39,646 bases of DNA, taken from positions 1-39,646 of the forward strand of contig NZ_WBXP01000034.1 in assembly GCF_016415625.1 (NCBI RefSeq), written 5' to 3'. Below, in pieces: positions 1 to 7,639 of the stretch. This DNA is from Shimwellia pseudoproteus. Its GTDB lineage: Bacteria; Pseudomonadota; Gammaproteobacteria; Enterobacterales; Enterobacteriaceae. The notes beneath the pieces were generated by a model, which did not search any database, was not told where the DNA came from, and saw nothing but the letters and a program-made list of their open reading frames with translations. The translations under genes were made by a program, and so were the position numbers. Each line of letters opens with the position of its first letter. Position 1 is the first letter of the stretch.

Positions 1-95
1 TCGATGTGTTTGCGGGAAAAAAATCGGCCCAGATCCGCGAAATTTTAATCAGCGAGTCAGCTTGGGAAGAAATGACCTGCTTATTCGCACCTTCC
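1..95 (+). mobile_element. IS5-family element, right end (partial)
   Basis: Positions 69-95 form the terminal part of an IS5-type element, ending in CGCACCTTCC. Its reverse complement begins GGAAGGTGCGAATAAG, which matches the left end of the second copy at 39516 (GGAAGGTGCGAACAAG) at 15 of 16 bases. The element is followed by CTAA at 96-99, which fits the YTAR target preferred by IS5 and is the likely target duplication. Only the untranslated right end is inside the window; the transposase would lie to the left and read rightwards. The family assignment comes from recognising the ends. Confidence 0.88.
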
Positions 96-237
96 CTAAC
101 AGGGTTTTATTCATCTCCGTCGCCATGGCAATAAATGCCCGGGTAATATTTGGCAAATTATTTGCCTGGGTGGACACTGACATTAATGACACGGAATCAA
201 AATACGTATTTTGCTTAATAGTAACGCTGACTGGCAT
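96..237 (-). pseudogene. yahF: YahF/FdrA-like protein, 5' fragment cut by IS5
   Basis: The first 47 codons read MPVSVTIKQNTYFDSV and continue with strong likeness to the start of E. coli YahF (MSVKIVIKPNTYFDSV), a member of the FdrA family related to succinyl-CoA synthetase. The ATG at 237 is chosen because it aligns with YahF and has GGAG six bases upstream; two ATGs further upstream in frame are less likely. The reading frame meets the IS5 end at 95/96, in codon 48 of an expected roughly 500, and then runs into IS sequence to a stop. The remainder of the gene, if still present, lies beyond the IS outside the window. In E. coli yahE sits between yahD and yahF; here only about 170 bases separate them and yahE is absent. 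Confidence 0.85.
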
Positions 238-362
238 AGTCGGCTCCATGACCAAATGGCCGGTTAGTAATCTTTCTCGACAGCAAAATAAGCGCCCGGG
301 ATACCGCAGGCCTGGTATTACGGATAAATAGTATTACGGGCGAATGGTGTAATAAGTGGATC

Positions 363-397
363 AGGTAACAGGTAACAGGTAACAGGTAACAGGTAAC
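363..397. repeat. Five tandem copies of a 7-bp unit
   Basis: AGGTAAC is repeated five times without a mismatch at 363-369, 370-376, 377-383, 384-390 and 391-397. The tract lies between the stop codon of yahD (409) and the start of the yahF fragment (237), so it is in the presumed yahD-yahF intergenic transcript. A 7-bp unit is not a multiple of three, but the tract is non-coding. It is a candidate variable-number repeat. Confidence 0.97.
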
Positions 398-408
398 GGC
401 GGGCGGAA

Positions 409-1017
409 TTACCCCGCGCCCGCCGCCAGCAACTGGGTTGCTATTGCCTCAAAACCCCGCTCTCTGGCCAGCGCCAGCGGCGTTTTGCCGTATTTATCGG
501 TCATCGTCGGGTTTGCCCCGTGGGCCAGCAGCAACGCAATAATCTGTTGCTGGCGTTCACCGCCATCTCCCAGCACAATCGCCTCCAGCAGCGGCGTCCA
601 GCCCACAAAATTGGTGTGGTTGACGTTAATGGCAGTATGGGCCAGCAGCTCTTGTACCACTTCCAGATGCCCTTTCTCACAGGCCGGGGTTAAGCCCACG
701 CCGCCAAACCGCGTCAGGCGCATCAGGTCCGGCCTGGCGGGCAACACCAGGCGCAGTAATATCACGTCGTTAGTCAGGCAGCTAATTAAGAAGGGGTTAA
801 AACAGGTTTCATCCTGGTGATTAATATCGGCACCGCGCGCGATAAGCCACGCCACACAATCATAATGCTGATGCAAACTGGCATTAATAATGGCGGTACG
901 GCCTTGTGGATTAGTCACATTAATATTGACGCCCCGGGACAGGGCCTGCTCCATGGTGTGAATATCCCCCTGCTCTGCGGCAAGAAGAAAACGAATACTG
1001 CTATTATCCTCTGGCAT
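409..1017 (-). CDS. yahD: YahD-like ankyrin-repeat protein
   Basis: This 202-residue protein closely follows E. coli YahD (201 residues) along its whole length, including the stretches QDETCFNPFLISCL, TRFGGVGLTPACEKGH and TDKYGKTPLALARERGFE. It consists of about five ankyrin repeats, recognisable by repeated G-T/A-x-L and LL-x-x-GA(N/D) patterns; ankyrin repeats bind proteins, but the YahD partner is unknown. There is no signal peptide, so it is cytoplasmic. The start at 1017 has an excellent AGGAGG site seven bases upstream. It is divergent from yahB, whose product may control it, as regulator genes of this type often act on the neighbouring divergent unit. Confidence 0.93.
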   Translation of the reverse strand: MPEDNSSIRFLLAAEQGDIHTMEQALSRGVNINVTNPQGRTAIINASLHQHYDCVAWLIARGADINHQDETCFNPFLISCLTNDVILLRLVLPARPDLMRLTRFGGVGLTPACEKGHLEVVQELLAHTAINVNHTNFVGWTPLLEAIVLGDGGERQQQIIALLLAHGANPTMTDKYGKTPLALARERGFEAIATQLLAAGAG

Positions 1018-1305
1018 ATATCCTCCTGGTTATCTGCCCAAATAATAACCAGCAACAACAGAATAAGATATCCATGTAAATATCATTTACAGATAAATGC
1101 GCTGATTATTAAAAAGTATTCAACAACAGAATCAAACTGTGCGGAATCACACTTTTTTCTTTTTTTCATAGAAAACAAAGATAATGTCGTTAATGGATAG
1201 CCGACAAAATAGCATAACGCCCCATTGCTCCCCCTGACCCAGGCGGATGAAATACCGATTCCGCCACCGCGCTGGCCTACTCCCGTCACCTGAGGCCCCG
1301 TCGCC

Positions 1306-2262
1306 ATGCATTCGATCTTCACAGAAGAAAACCTGCTCACCTTTACCGCCGCCGCCCGCTATGGCAGTTTCAGTAAAGCGGCACTGGAGCTGGGGCTGAC
1401 CACTTCCGCCATCAGTTACACCATCAAGCGCCTGGAAACCGGGCTTGATGCCCGGTTATTTATCCGTAACACCCGCACTATCGAACTCACCGAAGCCGGG
1501 CACTATTTCTACCGTAAAGCCACCGAGCTGCTCAGCCATTTTGACGATACCCGCCACACTATTGACTCCATCGCCCGGGGAGTAGAGGCCAGGGTACGAA
1601 TCTGTATTAATCAGTTGCTGTATACCCCACAGCACACCGCCCGCCTGCTACAGGCGGTGAAAAAACGCTTCCCCACCTGCCAGGTTGCGGTGATCAGTGA
1701 GGTGTACAACGGTGTCTGGGATGCGTTTATCAATCAGCAGGTCAATATCGCCATTGGCGCGCCGGATACGTTGTTATCAGGCGGCGGCATTGATTACACC
1801 GATATCGGGTTGATTCGCTGGGTATTTGCCATTGCGCCGGACCATCCACTGGCATTTTTACCGGAGCCACTGCCCGAGAGCCAGCTACGCCAGTACCCCA
1901 ATATCATGGTGGAAGATACCGCCCATACCATCAGCAAAAAAGTCGGCTGGCTGCTCCACGGCCAGGAAACTATCCTGGTGCCGGATTTTACCACCAAGTG
2001 CCAGTGCCAAATCCAGGGGGATGGCATCGGCTTTTTACCGGAATATATGGCCCGCCAGGCCACCGGGGCCGGACTATTGGTAACGCGAAAAATCCGCAAT
2101 CCACGCCAGGACTCCCCAATGCTACTGGCCGCCCGCCATACCTCATCCGGTTATGTCACCCAGTGGATCCGTAATCAGTTTTTACCCGGCGGTGTGCTGG
2201 CGCTTATTTACCGGGACCTGCTCGCCCAGCCGCCGGAACAAGACATCACACCCGGGCGTTAA
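1306..2262 (+). CDS. yahB: LysR-family regulator YahB
   Basis: The 318-residue product is a LysR-type transcription factor that matches E. coli YahB in the N-terminal helix-turn-helix (SIFTEENLL, residues 3-11, and SKAALELGLTTSAISYTIKR, roughly 24-43) and in the effector domain (YTPQHTARLLQ, VEDTAHTISKKVGWLLHGQE). The ATG at 1306 aligns with the YahB start; a weak GAGG lies about ten bases upstream. It is divergent from yahD across a 288-base intergenic region that presumably holds both promoters and the operator. Its ligand is unknown. In E. coli yahB and yahD also neighbour each other, so the pair has moved together into this locus. Confidence 0.93.
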   Translation: MHSIFTEENLLTFTAAARYGSFSKAALELGLTTSAISYTIKRLETGLDARLFIRNTRTIELTEAGHYFYRKATELLSHFDDTRHTIDSIARGVEARVRICINQLLYTPQHTARLLQAVKKRFPTCQVAVISEVYNGVWDAFINQQVNIAIGAPDTLLSGGGIDYTDIGLIRWVFAIAPDHPLAFLPEPLPESQLRQYPNIMVEDTAHTISKKVGWLLHGQETILVPDFTTKCQCQIQGDGIGFLPEYMARQATGAGLLVTRKIRNPRQDSPMLLAARHTSSGYVTQWIRNQFLPGGVLALIYRDLLAQPPEQDITPGR

Positions 2263-2446
2263 AATGAAGATGGCTCGCCGCGCGAATATTTCCCGGCGGG
2301 GATCTGACGGGTATTTTTGCCGCCTGAGCTGGCGCGACGGCACGGAAAGTATTTACGGAAATAGCCACAATGGGCAGCAAAGAAATGGTTTTTACGTCGC
2401 AGATCAGCGGGATATATAAAGTAAGGAATGGCAGGGAAACATAATA

Positions 2447-2469
2447 TTGCCCGGCAGTATACCGGGCAA
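2447..2469 (-). terminator. Terminator of stpA
   Basis: TTGCCCGG (2447-2454) and CCGGGCAA (2462-2469) form an 8-bp stem with a 7-base loop, six bases beyond the stpA stop codon. Read on the minus strand it is followed by TATTATG, a short AT-rich tail rather than a full T-run. It also lies 3' of yahB and could serve both genes. Confidence 0.7.
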
Positions 2470-2474
2470 CAGAA

Positions 2475-2870
2475 TCACAGCAGAAAGTCTTCCAGTTTCT
2501 GGCCAGCAGCAATTGCCTGGGCAATTGGCTTCGGCATCCGGCCCTGGCCGGTCCACTGTTTTTCTACCCCGGTGGTGTCGAGGTAGCGGTATTTCGGTGC
2601 CCGCGGTTTATTTTTCTTCGCCGGTTTATCACCCAAGACTTCAACCAAATCATGCGGGCTGATCCCGTCGGATTCCATCAGCTCCAGCCAGGTGCTGAGT
2701 TTCTCTTCATGTTGCTGGCGTTCTTGCTCTGCTGCGGTGATCTCCTGACGTCTTTCTTCAGTGACGATCCTGAGTTTTTCCAGCATCTCTTCAAGCACGT
2801 CAATGGAGAAATCGCGACTATGAGCCCGTAATGTACGGATATTATTTAATGTCAGTAACGCCTGAGACAT
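2475..2870 (-). CDS. stpA: H-NS paralogue StpA
   Basis: This 131-residue protein has the H-NS/StpA layout: an N-terminal dimerisation helix region (LNNIRTLRA...FSIDVLEEMLEKLR), a charged coiled-coil linker at about 35-70, and a C-terminal DNA-binding domain ending in WTGQGRMPKPIAQ. The QGR core inserts into the minor groove of AT-rich DNA. MSQALLTLNNIRTLRA resembles StpA more than H-NS, and its position immediately before alaE is the one seen in E. coli, which supports StpA. It acts in nucleoid organisation, silencing of horizontally acquired DNA and RNA chaperoning. The upstream region is strongly AT-rich, as expected for an autoregulated H-NS family gene. Confidence 0.93.
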   Translation of the reverse strand: MSQALLTLNNIRTLRAHSRDFSIDVLEEMLEKLRIVTEERRQEITAAEQERQQHEEKLSTWLELMESDGISPHDLVEVLGDKPAKKNKPRAPKYRYLDTTGVEKQWTGQGRMPKPIAQAIAAGQKLEDFLL

Positions 2871-3226
2871 ATTTCCTCTTACTTTTACTACCTGAAAAAA
2901 ATGAGCGGCTACGATACTTAATTATTTAATTAATTGCCAGCCGCAGACTCATGAATAGATGATATTTTAAACAAAACAACACATATTATTTTATCTGATA
3001 GCATTACAGCGCATCTTTTTCTGCTATTTTCCCGGAGTCATTATTTTTTGACACATAATGACAGTCACTGAAATAACATGTTCACGGCGATATATGGCGA
3101 ATGGGACAGACGGATAAATTTCAGCCAATTGATGGCGATAATTGCGGCAAATATCGTAGCGGGCTGCAGAATAAATACCACTTAATACCCGCTACGCTAT
3201 CTCTGTTTTCTTTTAAGATAAGATGT
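2871..3226. other. AT-rich intergenic region, stpA promoter side
   Basis: No gene is visible in these 356 bases. The half nearest stpA is very AT-rich, with runs such as TTAATTATTTAATTAATT, and probably holds the stpA promoter and H-NS/StpA binding sites. Near the other end GTAGCGGG (3156-3163) and CCCGCTAC (3188-3195) can pair across a long 24-base loop; this may be a weak terminator for the yghW homologue. Confidence 0.6.
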
Positions 3227-3514
3227 TTAGCGCCCTTTTTCATAACCTGCTAAAAAGAAACGTAACGCCATGTCATTATTTACTTCCGTGAAGAAATCAC
3301 CGACCAGATCTTTATCCAGTTGATAACGGCGGGTAAGTACCCCGGCCTCCCAGGCGGCCTGCTGGCGGTTACCGGTCTGCTCACTGATGCGGTGGGTATA
3401 CCCCAGTACAAAACCGCGCCGGTAATCGGAACAAAAGCGGGTCACATCTGCCGCACCGCTCGCTGAATGGGCGTTAAGCCCGGCCATCAGCCCCTTGCCA
3501 AAATGGTTGTTCAT
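3227..3514 (-). CDS. yghW: YghW-like small protein (DUF2623)
   Basis: The 95-residue protein starts [13 protein letters not shown] and continues with [28 protein letters not shown] and [12 protein letters not shown], matching E. coli YghW, a protein of unknown function, in order and length. I see no transmembrane segment or signal peptide. The start at 3514 is set by the YghW alignment and by GGAGAG six bases upstream; a longer reading frame reaches 3613 but its extra 33 codons run through the palindrome described separately and have no YghW counterpart. In E. coli yghW is not in this neighbourhood. Confidence 0.88.
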   Translation of the reverse strand: MNNHFGKGLMAGLNAHSASGAADVTRFCSDYRRGFVLGYTHRISEQTGNRQQAAWEAGVLTRRYQLDKDLVGDFFTEVNNDMALRFFLAGYEKGR

Positions 3515-3526
3515 GATCATCTCTCC

Positions 3527-3556
3527 AAACGTTATATAAAAAATTATATAACGTTT
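3527..3556 (-). promoter_or_regulatory. 30-bp perfect palindrome abutting the yghW ribosome-binding site
   Basis: AAACGTTATATAA (3527-3539) and TTATATAACGTTT (3544-3556) are perfect 13-bp inverted repeats around four A/T bases. On the minus strand the second arm ends exactly where the GGAGAG ribosome-binding site of yghW begins. It also contains a TATAAT on the minus strand (3543-3548) that could be a -10 element. It could be an operator over the promoter, or, if transcription starts further upstream, an AU-rich RNA hairpin next to the ribosome-binding site. Confidence 0.75.
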
Positions 3557-4005
3557 TTTCGGCAAGGTGATATCAGTTTTATTCGTGCCGGGGTAGCGCC
3601 GGGGTGCTGGCATTTCATCCCGGCAGAAAAACCAGATATTTAACTGCCTGATAGGCTTATGGACGATTTTATGTTCTGTTGCTCACCCGGGGGCTTCCGG
3701 GCAGATTTTAGTGCTGTTTTTGGCCATTTACGTTGCGGATGTATTCCGCATTATTTGTATGATAAAAATACAATGCATTGAATTAATTAACTATTAATAA
3801 GTGTGCCAACAAATATGGGGTAACAACCGACAATCCGTGCTCAGGAGAGCATTTTGTCTATCAAAAGCGAATAAATAAAAACTTTCCGCTAATTGAAAGA
3901 ATGAAAACAGCCATATAACCTATCGCAAAAGCAAAGGTGCCAACATAACACCATAAACCTGGTTATTGGCCGCTATTTATTACTGTAAGATGGAGCAGTA
4001 TCGCT
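3557..4005. other. Intergenic region between yghW and alaE
   Basis: About 450 bases with no recognisable gene separate these divergent genes. A short GC hairpin (CCCGG 3686-3690, CCGGG 3697-3701) is the only structure seen. The rest is AT-rich and must contain the alaE promoter. GGAG ten bases before the alaE ATG is its likely ribosome-binding site. Confidence 0.5.
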
Positions 4006-4455
4006 ATGTTTTCCCGTGAATCCCGTCTGCGCCATGCCGCCGCCGATATTTTTGCTATGGTGGTGTATTGTTTTGTAGTGGGAATGGCTATTGAGATACT
4101 GCTCTCCGGCATGAGCTTCCAGCAGTCGCTATCGTCGCGTCTGGTGTCAATTCCGGTGAATATTTTTATTGCCTGGCCCTATGGCCTGTACCGTGACAGC
4201 TTTATGAAGCTGGCAAAACGCGGGGGGAATACCACCTGGATGCGTAGCCTGGCGGATATTATGGCGTATGTGACATTCCAGTCACCGGTATATGCCGCCA
4301 TTTTGTGGTCCGTGGGTGCCGACAGCCAGCAAATCATTGCGGCAGTCAGTTCTAACGTCGCCGCCACCATGCTGATGGGCGCCGCTTATGGGTATTTCCT
4401 CGATTATTGCCGCCGCCTGTTCCGGGTACAGGGTTACACCACCAGCCGCGCCTGA
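4006..4455 (+). CDS. alaE: L-alanine exporter AlaE
   Basis: The 149-residue protein matches E. coli AlaE in length and sequence. Landmarks are an N-terminal [17 protein letters not shown], then [21 protein letters not shown], ending with an amphipathic [15 protein letters not shown] tail. Four hydrophobic segments are visible at about 16-36, 43-63, 83-105 and 111-131, as expected for this small inner-membrane family. It exports L-alanine and prevents its toxic accumulation, especially when alanine dipeptides are taken up. It stands alone between stpA/yghW and ygaC; stpA-alaE linkage is as in E. coli. Confidence 0.95.
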   Translation: MFSRESRLRHAAADIFAMVVYCFVVGMAIEILLSGMSFQQSLSSRLVSIPVNIFIAWPYGLYRDSFMKLAKRGGNTTWMRSLADIMAYVTFQSPVYAAILWSVGADSQQIIAAVSSNVAATMLMGAAYGYFLDYCRRLFRVQGYTTSRA

Positions 4456-4504
4456 ACGCGGCCAGCCACCAGACAACAGAGACTGGCACAAGCCAGTCTC
4501 ACTG

Positions 4505-4849
4505 TTAGTGTTGATCCCCAAATAACCCCGAAATATACCGTTCCAGCGCAATGCGTGAACTGAAACCATGGGGAATACCGTAGTGTTCCCGGGCTTCACC
4601 GCCAGCCGCCAGTGGAAATTGCTCATAATGATCGCAGGTCTTCGTTTCTGAAGCGGGCTCTGCGAGCGTGCTGCTGCGTTCTTTAAGCATCGGATGGATC
4701 ACCAGCGCAGTGCGCCCCATACGCGCCTCGCGGTTCACGTATACGTAGTTATCCCCCCGACGATATCCATACGCTTTTGGCGTAACAACGTCCATGGTAA
4801 ATCCTGATTTCTCCAGAACGCGAGCCACCTCATCAGGTCGTAAATACAT
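4505..4849 (-). CDS. ygaC: YgaC (DUF2002) protein
   Basis: This 114-residue soluble protein matches E. coli YgaC, with blocks [42 protein letters not shown] and [17 protein letters not shown]. Its function is unknown; in E. coli the gene is under Fur control, but I did not identify a Fur box here with confidence. The start at 4849 is preferred over the ATG at 4855 because it matches YgaC and leaves seven bases to the GAGG, whereas the upstream ATG directly abuts that GAGG. Confidence 0.92.
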   Translation of the reverse strand: MYLRPDEVARVLEKSGFTMDVVTPKAYGYRRGDNYVYVNREARMGRTALVIHPMLKERSSTLAEPASETKTCDHYEQFPLAAGGEAREHYGIPHGFSSRIALERYISGLFGDQH

Positions 4850-4993
4850 TCTCATTCCTCATTATTTTTTTTACTGCTTTATAACACTACTCTATTGAGC
4901 ATTAGCAAGGCTTTCGGAAAAGTCCACAAACTCACCTCAACACAACGGTTACGTCTACACTTAATAGCTCACGCTCACAACCTGGAGAATGGA

Positions 4994-5317
4994 ATGGCGA
5001 ATAAAACCCCCCGTGATCTTGATGATGACACCGCAGATCTTACTAACGATGCCAGCCAGCTGGCAGACACCCTGGAAGAGGTGCTGAAGTCTTTCGGAAG
5101 TGATGCCAAAGAAGGTGCAGAGGAGGCCCGTCAGCGAGCCGAGGCCCTGCTAAAAGAGACCCGGGCAAGGCTTAATGGCCGCGGGCGTATCCATCAGGCG
5201 GCGAAAGATGCCGTAAGCAGCACCGATAATTTTGTCCGCGACAAGCCCTGGTGCAGCGTGGGGACGGCTGCCGCCATCGGTCTGTTTGTCGGTGTGCTGT
5301 TAGGAACCCGCCGCTGA
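4994..5317 (+). CDS. ygaM: YgaM, ElaB/YqjD-family tail-anchored protein
   Basis: The 107-residue protein has a charged, helical N-terminal region with a heptad-like QLADTLEEVLKSFGSDAKEG segment and a C-terminal hydrophobic helix (GTAAAIGLFVGVLLG) followed by TRR. That is the layout of the ElaB/YqjD/YgaM (DUF883) family, whose members attach to the inner membrane by the C-terminal helix and in some cases bind ribosomes in stationary phase. The start at 4994 matches YgaM and has GGAG six bases upstream; an in-frame extension to 4895 has no counterpart. It is divergent from ygaC. Confidence 0.9.
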   Translation: MANKTPRDLDDDTADLTNDASQLADTLEEVLKSFGSDAKEGAEEARQRAEALLKETRARLNGRGRIHQAAKDAVSSTDNFVRDKPWCSVGTAAAIGLFVGVLLGTRR

Positions 5318-5325
5318 TTGCGGCG

Positions 5326-6702
5326 CTAAATGATAGCCCGCCGTAACTGGCGGGCCGCTTGTTGCGCCTCACCCAAAGAGGCCAGGTTAGTAAAACTCAT
5401 GATCAACCCGCCCTTCCCGGGCGGAGCATCCCGGAACCAATGGCTCAGCGCCTGAACGGCAAGCCCAGCATCATTGGCGCGCTGCGCCAGCGCCCGGTCA
5501 TCCCCGGCAATCTCAATCACCAGTTGGATCCCCCCGGCCTGCGCCACCACCTCAAACCCCTGTTCGCGAAGCGCTGTCTCCAGCCACTGGCGGCGGCTGG
5601 CATAGGCAGCACGCATCTTTTTCAAATGCCGCCAGAAGTGCCCCTGGGCAATAAAATCCCCGATAGTCAGTTGCCACAGCCGGGGGACCGGGCAAGGCCA
5701 GAGGGCCGCCTGCTGGCGAAAGCGCGCCACTTCAGAAACCGGGACCACCAGCCAGGCCGCGCGCAGGGCGGGATACAGCGATTTGCTAAATGACCCGGCA
5801 TAGATCACCCGCTGGGGGGCATCAAGACTTTTCAGGGGCGGCAACGGTTTCCCCTGGTAGCGAAATTCACTGTCGTAGTCATCTTCAATAATCCAGGCCT
5901 GCTGGCGGGCCGCCCACGCCAGCAGTTGCCGCCGCCGGGGGAGCGACAACGCGACCCCCAGCGGGCTTTGGTGGGCAGGCGTCAGCAGCGCAAAACGCGC
6001 CGTGGGGTAATGACGTTCAGCGTAGCCAATATCCATCCCCTCGCCGTCTACTGGCACCGGGTGCATCACTATCTGCTGGTGAGCAATCACCGGGCAAATC
6101 AGCGGGTAGCCGGGATTTTCAACCCACATTCCTTCCCCTGGCTGCCCCAGAACCTGCAGCAGCATCTGCATTGCCATGGCATACCCGGCGGTAATGAAGA
6201 TCTGTTCTGGCAGGCAATCAATGCTGCGCGACAGGCGCAGATAAGCGGCGATACTTTCCCGCAGGGCATATTCACCACCGGGATCGCCGGTGGTCAGCTC
6301 CTCACGGGTCTGGGTACGCAGGCGCTGCCCCATAATGCGTGACCACAGCCCCCTGGGGAACAGGTCCAGCGCCGGGACCCCCAGTTGAAAAGGCCGCAAG
6401 TGGCTGCGCTCACCGCCATAGTGCTGGATATCCGCCGTGCTGCTGGCCGCTGCCGGGGCAATACCGACAAAGGTCCCGGCCTGCCCGCGCCGTACCAGCC
6501 AGCCCTGGGCCACCAGCTCCCCGTAGGCATGTTCCACGGTGGTTCTCGACACCCCCAACGCGAGGGCCCAGACCCGGCTGGAAGGTAAACGGCTACCGGC
6601 AGGTAATTCACCATTAATAATCGACTGGATTATCTGGCGGGCAATTTGCCGGTAACGCGGCCCGGCCAGCGGGCCGTTATGGTCTGCTTTTTTCGTCATC
6701 AT
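5326..6702 (-). CDS. MocR/GntR-type regulator with aminotransferase-like domain
   Basis: The 458-residue protein is a typical MocR fusion. Residues about 14-80 form a GntR winged helix (YRQIARQIIQSIINGELPAG, LGVSRTTVEHAYGELVAQGW), followed by a linker and a type I aminotransferase-like domain from about 105. The pyridoxal-phosphate lysine is visible in GSFSKSLYP (K307), and IIEDDYDSEFRY at 271-282 carries the conserved cofactor-contacting aspartates. Such proteins usually bind PLP or a PLP adduct and switch a divergent gene on or off. Here the divergent gene encodes an AhpD-like protein, which is its most likely target. It resembles PdxR-like regulators, but the neighbour is not pdxST, so I assign no symbol. 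Confidence 0.92.
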   Translation of the reverse strand: MMTKKADHNGPLAGPRYRQIARQIIQSIINGELPAGSRLPSSRVWALALGVSRTTVEHAYGELVAQGWLVRRGQAGTFVGIAPAAASSTADIQHYGGERSHLRPFQLGVPALDLFPRGLWSRIMGQRLRTQTREELTTGDPGGEYALRESIAAYLRLSRSIDCLPEQIFITAGYAMAMQMLLQVLGQPGEGMWVENPGYPLICPVIAHQQIVMHPVPVDGEGMDIGYAERHYPTARFALLTPAHQSPLGVALSLPRRRQLLAWAARQQAWIIEDDYDSEFRYQGKPLPPLKSLDAPQRVIYAGSFSKSLYPALRAAWLVVPVSEVARFRQQAALWPCPVPRLWQLTIGDFIAQGHFWRHLKKMRAAYASRRQWLETALREQGFEVVAQAGGIQLVIEIAGDDRALAQRANDAGLAVQALSHWFRDAPPGKGGLIMSFTNLASLGEAQQAARQLRRAII

Positions 6703-6713
6703 ATGGCTCTCTT

Positions 6714-6746
6714 TTGCAGGCCATCATAATGCTACAGTGCCTGCAA
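6714..6746. promoter_or_regulatory. Inverted repeat in the MocR/AhpD-like divergent region
   Basis: TTGCAGGC (6714-6721) and GCCTGCAA (6739-6746) are perfect 8-bp inverted repeats 17 bases apart, within the 62-base gap between the two divergent start codons. The position and symmetry make it the best candidate operator for the MocR regulator. CATAAT at 6724-6729 between the arms could be a -10 element. Confidence 0.55.
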
Positions 6747-6764
6747 CTTTACGAGGAGTGAGAA

Positions 6765-7196
6765 ATGACAACATTACGCCTGCCCTATTATGAACTCAGC
6801 ACCGGTGCCTATAACGGCTTTTTACAGGCCAATAAGGCCCTGGCGGAAGGCCCGGTTGATCAGCAGATCATTGAACTGGTTTACCTGCGGGTATCACAAA
6901 TTAACGGCTGTGCATTTTGCCTGGAGATGCACAGTACCGCGCTGCGTAAAAGTGGAGCCGCCCAGCAGAAGCTGGATGCGCTGGCCGGCTGGCGGATCAG
7001 CCGTCATTTTAGCCCCGCCGAGCGTGCCGCCCTGGCCTGGGCTGAAGATCTCACCAATATCAGTGCCACCCACGCCCCGGAGAGTAGCTGGCAGGAGATG
7101 GAGCAGCATTTTAGCGCCCGGGAAATCAGCGATATTACCTTTGCCATCAGCCTGATGAACGCCTTTAACCGCCTGGCCATCAGCATGCGCATGTAA
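6765..7196 (+). CDS. AhpD-like / carboxymuconolactone decarboxylase family protein
   Basis: The 143-residue protein has the AhpD-type active-site signature E37...C49-A-F-C52-x-x-x-H56 (INGCAFCLEMHS), which in this family gives peroxidase-like thiol chemistry. MTTLRLPYYELSTGAYNGF and the C-terminal EISDITFAISLMNAFNRLAIS are typical of the YkaR/YurZ-like branch found near MocR regulators. It is probably a cytosolic thiol-dependent antioxidant enzyme; the name carboxymuconolactone decarboxylase reflects only the fold. The start has GAGGAG ten bases upstream. Substrate unknown. Confidence 0.88.
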   Translation: MTTLRLPYYELSTGAYNGFLQANKALAEGPVDQQIIELVYLRVSQINGCAFCLEMHSTALRKSGAAQQKLDALAGWRISRHFSPAERAALAWAEDLTNISATHAPESSWQEMEQHFSAREISDITFAISLMNAFNRLAISMRM

Positions 7197-7221
7197 CCGG
7201 ATTTCAGCGTACAGCCTACCC

Positions 7222-7250
7222 CACCGGGCATATTTTACGCCCGGTGTATT
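7222..7250 (+). terminator. Hairpin after the AhpD-like gene
   Basis: CACCGGGC (7222-7229) and GCCCGGTG (7239-7246) pair over a 9-base loop 26 bases after the stop codon. The tail TATTATTCTTC is only moderately T-rich, so termination may be partial. Confidence 0.6.
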
Positions 7251-7262
7251 ATTCTTCGCAAA

Positions 7263-7309
7263 ACACCATATATAGAATGGTTGAACTTCTTTTAAACTAC
7301 ATCTAGTAT
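7263..7309. promoter_or_regulatory. Pair of NrdR boxes upstream of nrdH
   Basis: Two 16-bp sites at 7263-7278 (core CCATATATAG) and 7294-7309 (core CTACATCTAG) resemble the NrdR consensus acaCwAtATaTwGtgt. Their starts are 31 bp apart, three helical turns, as usual for NrdR-regulated ribonucleotide reductase genes. NrdR with bound ATP/dATP represses these operons. The match to the core is imperfect at one or two positions per site. Confidence 0.75.
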
Positions 7310-7383
7310 TCACCTTATCAACACCACCGACCAACGACGCACTTCCGGCGCCGTGATTGTCATTTTAAATGGAAATACGAATC

Positions 7384-7632
7384 ATGCGCATTAAGATTTA
7401 CACTCGCAAAAACTGCATTCAGTGCTATGCCACTAAAAAGGCGATGGAAGGACGGAATGTGGACATTGAGATGATCAGCCTTGATGACCACCCGGAAGCA
7501 GCAGATTCACTGCGCGAGCTGGGGTTCCGCCAGTTGCCGGTGGTCATTACCGATAACGAAAGCTGGTGCGGATTCCGCCCGGATATGATTAACCGCGTCT
7601 GTGCCGCCGGGCACCAGCGCGTTTACCTGTGA
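7384..7632 (+). CDS. nrdH: Glutaredoxin-like NrdH
   Basis: This 82-residue protein has the NrdH redox motif C11-I-Q-C14 and the C-terminal signature GFRQLPVVI...WCGFRPDMI. It passes electrons from thioredoxin reductase to the class Ib ribonucleotide reductase NrdEF. The ATG at 7384 matches the E. coli start (MRIxIYTR); an in-frame ATG at 7369 is less likely. The family tryptophan-serine of WSGFRPD is here WCGF, adding a third cysteine near the active-site face, and there is a fourth in NRVCAAG. It is first in nrdHIEF; nrdI begins seven bases after its stop. Confidence 0.95.
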   Translation: MRIKIYTRKNCIQCYATKKAMEGRNVDIEMISLDDHPEAADSLRELGFRQLPVVITDNESWCGFRPDMINRVCAAGHQRVYL

Positions 7633-7639
7633 GCCGCCA

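Noticed and set aside
363..397. CRISPR-like array
   Set aside because: Units are only 7 bp and contiguous with no spacers; it is a simple tandem repeat.
3515..3613. N-terminal extension of the yghW homologue
   Set aside because: It would be encoded by the palindrome, has no YghW counterpart, and the internal ATG has a better ribosome-binding site.
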